9,558 bases of DNA from Bacteroidales bacterium UBA3382 (lineage in GTDB: Bacteria; Bacteroidota; Bacteroidia; Bacteroidales; UBA932), in assembly GCA_002358965.1 (NCBI GenBank), contig DEPW01000141.1, forward strand, positions 8,727 through 18,284, read 5' to 3'. How positions within the stretch are numbered: position 1 is the first letter of the stretch; the number at the start of each line of letters is the position of its first letter. A program made the position numbers and the translations under genes. Under the pieces are notes generated by a model. The model made no database searches. It was given only the letters and a program-made list of their open reading frames with translations, and was not told where the DNA came from. This document shows, one piece after another, positions 5,506-9,558 of the stretch.

Positions 5506-5839
5506 GCTTTTGTCGGAAATGTCCGAAATAAGCCTGAAAGCAAAGGAAAACATAATCGAGCACGGGACGGTGAACCGAAACATTTATTTGGTAAAGACCG
5601 GGCTTCTCAAACTCTCGTATTTCAACGCCGACAAGGAGGTCGTCATAGCGATGGGACAGATATTTTCACTGGAAATGAAATCGTCCCTGATAAACGGGAC
5701 AGCAAAGGAGCGCTATCTTGCATTGATAAAGAACCGTCCTGACATCATCCAGGCCGTGCCGATGAAGACCATCGCCTCATATCTCGGCGTGACGCCGTCC
5801 TACATCTGCCACATCAAGCAGGATCTCGCAAAGAAATGA
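5498..5839 (+). pseudogene. Crp/Fnr-family regulator with its middle deleted in frame
   Basis: An open frame running from at least 5498 (earlier in-frame ATG at 5435) to a TGA at 5837-5839 encodes about 113 residues, against 190-230 for intact Crp/Fnr proteins. The first part matches the start of a cyclic-nucleotide-binding barrel: E-N-I-I-E-H-G-T-V-N-R-N-I-Y-L-V-K-T-G-L, followed by D-K-E-V-V-I-A-M-G. Immediately after (near 5657) the sequence jumps to the region just before and including the helix-turn-helix: T-A-K-E-R-Y-L-A-L-I-K-N-R-P, then V-P-M-K-T-I-A-S-Y-L-G-V-T-P-S-Y-I. The second half of the barrel and most of the dimerisation helix are missing, and the N-terminal lead-in is short. 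The frame is kept, so a small HTH protein could still be made, but it would lack the sensing and dimer parts. Its 3' end overlaps the 3' end of tilS by 26 bp, tail to tail. Most likely a relic. Confidence 0.72.
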
Positions 5840-7187
5840 CAGCCACTTCGGACGAAGACGCAGACACTCTGAAATCCTCCGAACTCCGAAGGCCGGCTAC
5901 GGCGAGGACCGCTCCCGAAGCGTCCTCGACGACAGGCACCGAAGCCTTTTCGACTATGGTCAACTTCGCATCCGAAAATATGTCGCTGAGTTTCCTCCAG
6001 CCTTTCATTCCGAAAGGGCGCATCCTGTCCGAGGCCCGCCACTGCCTCAACCTCAACGGGAAAGAGATTTTCCCGGCATCGAGATACAGCTTTCCGTCGG
6101 CAAAGTCCCCTATCCAGGCGGAAGGCCGGACATCCAGGCACACCCGGGAAGAGTAAAACCGGACACACAGCGGCGAGTCCTGGGAGCGCAACTCATCTTC
6201 CGTGACAATCACATCTTCCTGGACCGCCTTTCCGCCGACAGATGCCGGGACCTGATCCAAAGGATAGAAGAGCAGCCGTCCCCTGTCGACGAGTGCGAAA
6301 TGCGAAGACGAGATGAAATGCTTTCCGGTACCTCCGCCGTAAGCCGCCCGCTCGATATCCCTGCACTGCGCCGAACCGAAACCGTACCGCTCGGCCACCC
6401 TGAACAAAGCATAAGAGGGAATGCCGCTCCTTTCCAGTGCAGATATGTCGACGGAAGGCCCTTCCCCGAGACTTTCAATATATGAATCCACGAAATCCGA
6501 GACTTCGGAAAAATACCCCATGTCCGAAACGAGGGTCTTCAGAAAAGACGGGTTGATCTTTCCGAAAATCGGAAAGACTTCGTTGCGTATGCGGTTCCGC
6601 TTGTATTCGGAAGAAAAATTCGTACTGTCGTTCCTGTACGGTACCTTCTTGGCTGCGGCGAACGCCTCTATCTCCTGACGGGAAAACATGAGCATCGGAC
6701 GCAACACCCTTCCGCTCAATGCCTTCATCCCGGACGCCCCCTTCACTCCGGTCCCGCGCAGCAGATTCAGCACAAGGGTCTCGGCATTGTCGTTCATATT
6801 GTGCGCTACCGCCACATAATCGAACCCCTCGCTGTCGAGCAGCTTTCCGAACCAATCGTACCTCAACTCCCTGGCAGCCATCTCGACCGACAGCGACCGC
6901 CCGCGCGCATATCCGACAGTATCGAAACGGATACGGTAAAACGGAAGACGATGCCTCTCGGACCATTCCTTTACCAGAGCCTCGTCACCGTCGCTCTCGT
7001 GCGCGCGAAGGGAAAAATTGCAATGGGCTACGGCAAGCCTGCCGATATAAGGACAGGCCGCCGCCATTTCAGCCATTGTCATGGAATCCGCGCCGCCGCT
7101 GACAGCCAGCAATACCGCCGGAGCTCCAAGCTTCCGCATGTTCTGATTGAATCTGTATTGCAGGTCGGCCATTGCAGCTATGCGCAT
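5814..7187 (-). CDS. tilS: tRNA(Ile)-lysidine synthetase
   Basis: TilS uses ATP to join lysine to C34 of the CAU-anticodon isoleucine tRNA, which switches the tRNA from Met to Ile decoding and is essential in most bacteria. The protein is 457 residues, the long form with a C-terminal domain. Visible features are the PP-loop S-G-G-A-D-S (30-35), H-N-M-N-D-N-A-E-T (129-137) followed by L-L-R-G-T-G-V-K-G (142-150), V-L-R-P-M-L (161-166), and N-D-S-T-N-F (186-191) leading to R-N-R-I-R-N (197-202). The C-terminal TilS_C domain covers roughly 375-455, with L-R-Q-W-R-A-S-D-R-M-R-P-F-G. The chosen ATG (7187-7185) lies 15 bp after the DUF3078 gene stop; an internal Met at codon 6 is an alternative start. 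It is last in a proS-DUF3078-tilS cluster. The reading frame is intact despite the relic it overlaps at its 3' end. Confidence 0.95.
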   Translation of the reverse strand: MRIAAMADLQYRFNQNMRKLGAPAVLLAVSGGADSMTMAEMAAACPYIGRLAVAHCNFSLRAHESDGDEALVKEWSERHRLPFYRIRFDTVGYARGRSLSVEMAARELRYDWFGKLLDSEGFDYVAVAHNMNDNAETLVLNLLRGTGVKGASGMKALSGRVLRPMLMFSRQEIEAFAAAKKVPYRNDSTNFSSEYKRNRIRNEVFPIFGKINPSFLKTLVSDMGYFSEVSDFVDSYIESLGEGPSVDISALERSGIPSYALFRVAERYGFGSAQCRDIERAAYGGGTGKHFISSSHFALVDRGRLLFYPLDQVPASVGGKAVQEDVIVTEDELRSQDSPLCVRFYSSRVCLDVRPSAWIGDFADGKLYLDAGKISFPLRLRQWRASDRMRPFGMKGWRKLSDIFSDAKLTIVEKASVPVVEDASGAVLAVAGLRSSEDFRVSASSSEVAVISLRDPA

Positions 7188-7202
7188 ATACGGGACAAAA
7201 CG

Positions 7203-8249
7203 CTACGCCCCGAACGAATAGGTGAACCCGATAGTGAATATTTCCTTGAACTGGACACGCTGCTTGGCAGGAGCATCCGGATTCTTGGCGTCCTTTATCA
7301 TGATATCGTCATCATATATCAGATAAGTACGGAAATTGATCGCGAAGAACTTGTTAATCTTGAAATCGGTCACGGTATCCCAGTTCACCCTGATATTCTG
7401 AGGTTTGTCCAGATAGTCGGAAAACAATGTCAGGTATGAGGCGAAATCGAAGTTCGAACCGATCTTGACCTTCAGGTCGAGTTTCAGCTGGGCACCGAGC
7501 TCGAACTTGACAGGCATGGTTATCAGGCTGCCGTCTTCCGCCGTCTTGTAGTTGCCGTATTTTTCCCTCAGCGCGGGATCGTTGACTATCACCACGCCTC
7601 CGGTGAGAGGTGCGAAATTGAGGCTGAGCCACTTCAATGGCTTATAGTCGATACCGAGGGCAAGGTTGGTATATCCCGGCGACATGAACGCGGACTCCTT
7701 GCTGACGATCGTATTGCCATCATATTTGTAGCCGTTTGTAAACTGGGTCTTGAACGAATACTGGGCCGACAGGTACAGGTCTTTCGACACATTGTAACCG
7801 AACTTGCTGTCGAGCTGGATATTGTCGTCGGACTTCTTGGTAAATCCGTCGTCTATGTCGGTCACCATGCCATAGGCGAGCTGAAGCCTCGTTTCCCAGA
7901 TGATTTTGTCTTTGGCATAGTTTGCAAAAGCGTCTATGAACGAGTTGAACGACAGCGACTGGTTGGCACCGTCGGCCCACTGGGATATGCCGACCTGCGA
8001 AAAACCTATCTGGGTGGTAATGCCCTTGGTCCAATATTTGGGCTTTTCCACGACAGGCTCGACCGCCTCTGCGGACTCGAATTCTTCGGCAATCTCGGAA
8101 GCCACCTCATATATTTCCTCAGACTGGACGGTATCCGCCACTGCGGTCCCGGTATCTGCCGCATCACGCAAGACAGTGCGCACTTCCGATGCGAAGCCGT
8201 ACACGGATGCGATTGCAAGAACAAGTGATGTAAAGATTAATTTTTTCAC
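7203..8249 (-). CDS. DUF3078 family protein, probable outer-membrane beta-barrel
   Basis: The 348-residue product is recognisable as a DUF3078 protein, a Bacteroidota-specific family of unknown function. Residues 1-21 form a signal peptide (basic M-K-K, hydrophobic core, cleavage likely after G-F-A). An acidic, low-complexity linker (about 22-70) follows. The rest starts at K-Y-W-T-K-G-I-T-T-Q-I-G-F-S-Q and has alternating-hydrophobicity strands with many Y, F and W residues, ending F-T-I-G-F-T-Y-S-F-G-A, as in outer-membrane barrels. The start codon is GTG (8249-8247), giving M-K-K-L-I-F-T-S; the signal peptide supports this choice. It lies 16 bp after proS and 15 bp before tilS on the same strand, so it is probably cotranscribed with two translation genes. 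The barrel assignment is inference; no substrate or partner can be seen. Confidence 0.88.
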   Translation of the reverse strand: MKKLIFTSLVLAIASVYGFASEVRTVLRDAADTGTAVADTVQSEEIYEVASEIAEEFESAEAVEPVVEKPKYWTKGITTQIGFSQVGISQWADGANQSLSFNSFIDAFANYAKDKIIWETRLQLAYGMVTDIDDGFTKKSDDNIQLDSKFGYNVSKDLYLSAQYSFKTQFTNGYKYDGNTIVSKESAFMSPGYTNLALGIDYKPLKWLSLNFAPLTGGVVIVNDPALREKYGNYKTAEDGSLITMPVKFELGAQLKLDLKVKIGSNFDFASYLTLFSDYLDKPQNIRVNWDTVTDFKINKFFAINFRTYLIYDDDIMIKDAKNPDAPAKQRVQFKEIFTIGFTYSFGA

Positions 8250-8265
8250 GATATTTGATTTGAGA

Positions 8266-9558
8266 TCAATATGCGATTGCGAAAACTACCCTTCTGTGCG
8301 ACGGACGGCCCGAATAGATGCATTTTCCCTCTTCTTCGCATACCGCCGTATCGACAGGTATGCAACGGATCGTGGCCTTGGTCTCTTCCTTGATGCGCTC
8401 TTCGGTCTCTTCGGTCCCGTCCCAATGGCAGAGGAGGAAGCCGCCCTGGGCGATCCTTTCCTTGAACTCGTCCCAAGTATCCACCTTGACTATGTTGCTG
8501 TCACGGAAAGCGAGAGCCTTCGCGTAAATGTTTTGCTGGATTTCATCCAGAAGTGCCGCTATCCTGTCGGCCAGGCCTTCCTGAGGCACGCTCTCCTTGA
8601 AGAGGGTATCCCTGCGCGAAATCTCGACCACTCCGTTTTCGAGGTCCCTCGGGCCGATGGCTATCCTTACCGGAACGCCCTTGAGTTCCCATTCCGAAAA
8701 CTTGAAGCCTGGCCGCAGGTTGTCCCTGTCGTCTATCTTGTAACTTATGCCTTTGGCTTTGAGAGCGTCCGCTATTTCCTTCATCTTCGAGAGGATATTG
8801 TCCATCTCCTGCTGACTTTTGAAGATAGGCACCATCACCACCTGTATAGGCGCGAGTTTCGGAGGAAGCACAAGACCGTTGTCATCCCCGTGCGCCATTA
8901 TCAATGCGCCCATAAGCCTTGTCGACACCCCCCACGAAGTAGCCCATACGTATTCGAGCTGGCCGTCTTTGTTGGCATATTTGACATCGAAGGCTTTGGC
9001 GAAATTCTGTCCGAGGAAATGCGAAGTACCTGCCTGCAGAGCCTTGCCGTCCTGCATCATCGCTTCGATGCACATGGTATCGACAGCACCGGCAAAACGC
9101 TCGTGAGCGCTCTTATGGCCTACGATTACCGGCATCGCCATGAAATTCCTGGCAAAATCCGCATACACATTGACCATCTTTTCAGTCTCTTCCACGGCTT
9201 CCCGCTCGGTCGCATGGGCCGTATGGCCTTCCTGCCAAAGGAACTCCGCGGTACGGAGGAAAAGCCTCGTACGCATCTCCCATCTAACGACATTCGCCCA
9301 TTGGTTGCACAGAATCGGAAGGTCCCGCCATGATTTTATCCAGTTTTTGTAGGTATTCCAGATGATTGTCTCGGAAGTCGGACGCACTATCAGCTCCTCT
9401 TCCAGTTTCGCCGAAGGATCCACGACCACTCCGGTACCGTCGGGATTGTTCATCAGACGGTGATGGGTCACGACAGCGCACTCTTTGGCAAAGCCTTCCA
9501 CATGTTCGGCTTCCCGGCTTAAGAACGATTTAGGGATGAACAACGGGAAATATGCGTT
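8266..9558 (-). CDS. proS: Prolyl-tRNA synthetase, archaeal/eukaryote type, 5' end outside window
   Basis: ProRS charges tRNA-Pro with proline. The visible 430 residues lack the start, which lies beyond the right edge: the frame is open to the edge and reads N-A-Y-F-P-L-F-I-P-K-S-F-L, an internal family segment, so the TTG at 9543-9541 is not the start. Class II features include R-P-T-S-E-T-I-I-W, the motif 2 region R-W-E-M-R-T-R and F-L-W-Q-E-G-H-T-A-H, T-S-H-F-L-G-Q-N-F, and the motif 3 region G-D-D-N-G-L-V-L-P-P. There is no bacterial-type editing insertion; a C-terminal extension ends in R-R-V-V-F-A-I-A-Y, with the terminal tyrosine typical of this type. Four cysteines sit in that extension (L-L-C-H, I-R-C-I-P, A-V-C-E-E-E-G-K-C) where archaeal and eukaryotic relatives bind zinc, but the spacing is not a clean CxxC pair. 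It is first in the cluster with the DUF3078 gene and tilS. Confidence 0.96.
   Translation of the reverse strand, partial: NAYFPLFIPKSFLSREAEHVEGFAKECAVVTHHRLMNNPDGTGVVVDPSAKLEEELIVRPTSETIIWNTYKNWIKSWRDLPILCNQWANVVRWEMRTRLFLRTAEFLWQEGHTAHATEREAVEETEKMVNVYADFARNFMAMPVIVGHKSAHERFAGAVDTMCIEAMMQDGKALQAGTSHFLGQNFAKAFDVKYANKDGQLEYVWATSWGVSTRLMGALIMAHGDDNGLVLPPKLAPIQVVMVPIFKSQQEMDNILSKMKEIADALKAKGISYKIDDRDNLRPGFKFSEWELKGVPVRIAIGPRDLENGVVEISRRDTLFKESVPQEGLADRIAALLDEIQQNIYAKALAFRDSNIVKVDTWDEFKERIAQGGFLLCHWDGTEETEERIKEETKATIRCIPVDTAVCEEEGKCIYSGRPSHRRVVFAIAY

Noticed and set aside
4852..5742. 296-codon plus-strand open frame crossing the lipoprotein and Crp relics
   Set aside because: It is antisense to the lipoprotein repeats and out of frame with the Crp-like sequence; both of those give family-like protein, this one does not.
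7936..9333. 465-codon open frame on the plus strand
   Set aside because: It lies antisense to the DUF3078 gene and proS, both of which have clear family motifs. Its translation shows no domain and it has no promoter or plausible start context; it is a composition-driven shadow.
9541..9543. TTG as the start codon of proS
   Set aside because: The frame stays open to the window edge and the upstream residues (N-A-Y-F-P) fit the family, so the gene continues beyond the window.

Overview
This window comes from the chromosome of a member of the Bacteroidota, most likely a Bacteroidales species. The evidence is a set of clade-typical proteins (a DUF3078 outer-membrane protein, a Wolinella/Bacteroides-type succinate dehydrogenase cytochrome b, a 67K-type SppA and an archaeal/eukaryote-type ProRS), A-rich leaders without clear Shine-Dalgarno sequences, and promoter -7 elements of the form TAnnTTTG. 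The genus cannot be fixed from the sequence alone.

Layout. Positions 1-900 (minus) hold the pyrH-frr pair: UMP kinase followed by ribosome recycling factor, the latter cut by the window edge. Across a 112-bp divergent promoter region lies sdhC (1013-1714, plus), closed by a strong terminator; the catalytic subunits that normally follow it are absent. Positions 1768-2715 hold no intact gene. They contain a 134-bp relic of a DUF4143-type AAA+ ATPase in which a piece of the N-terminus is joined directly to a piece of the C-terminus, and a cluster of three 19-bp repeats, two of which bound a 196-bp hairpin-rich element as inverted repeats. sppA (2771-4504, plus) follows with its own promoter and a bidirectional-looking terminator.

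Positions 4613-5839 hold two further broken genes joined head to head: a minus-strand beta-repeat lipoprotein gene with no signal peptide and an internal frameshifting deletion, and a plus-strand Crp/Fnr regulator whose middle has been removed in frame. From 5814 to the right edge the minus strand carries a tight three-gene cluster read as proS, DUF3078 outer-membrane protein, tilS, with gaps of 16 and 15 bp, so probably one transcript.

Most intact genes are housekeeping: translation (frr, proS, tilS), nucleotide synthesis (pyrH), anaerobic respiration (sdhC) and envelope protein turnover (sppA, DUF3078 protein). I found no complete novel system. The unusual content lies between the intact genes: three gene relics that have each lost their central part, an orphaned sdhC, and an undescribed inverted-repeat element.
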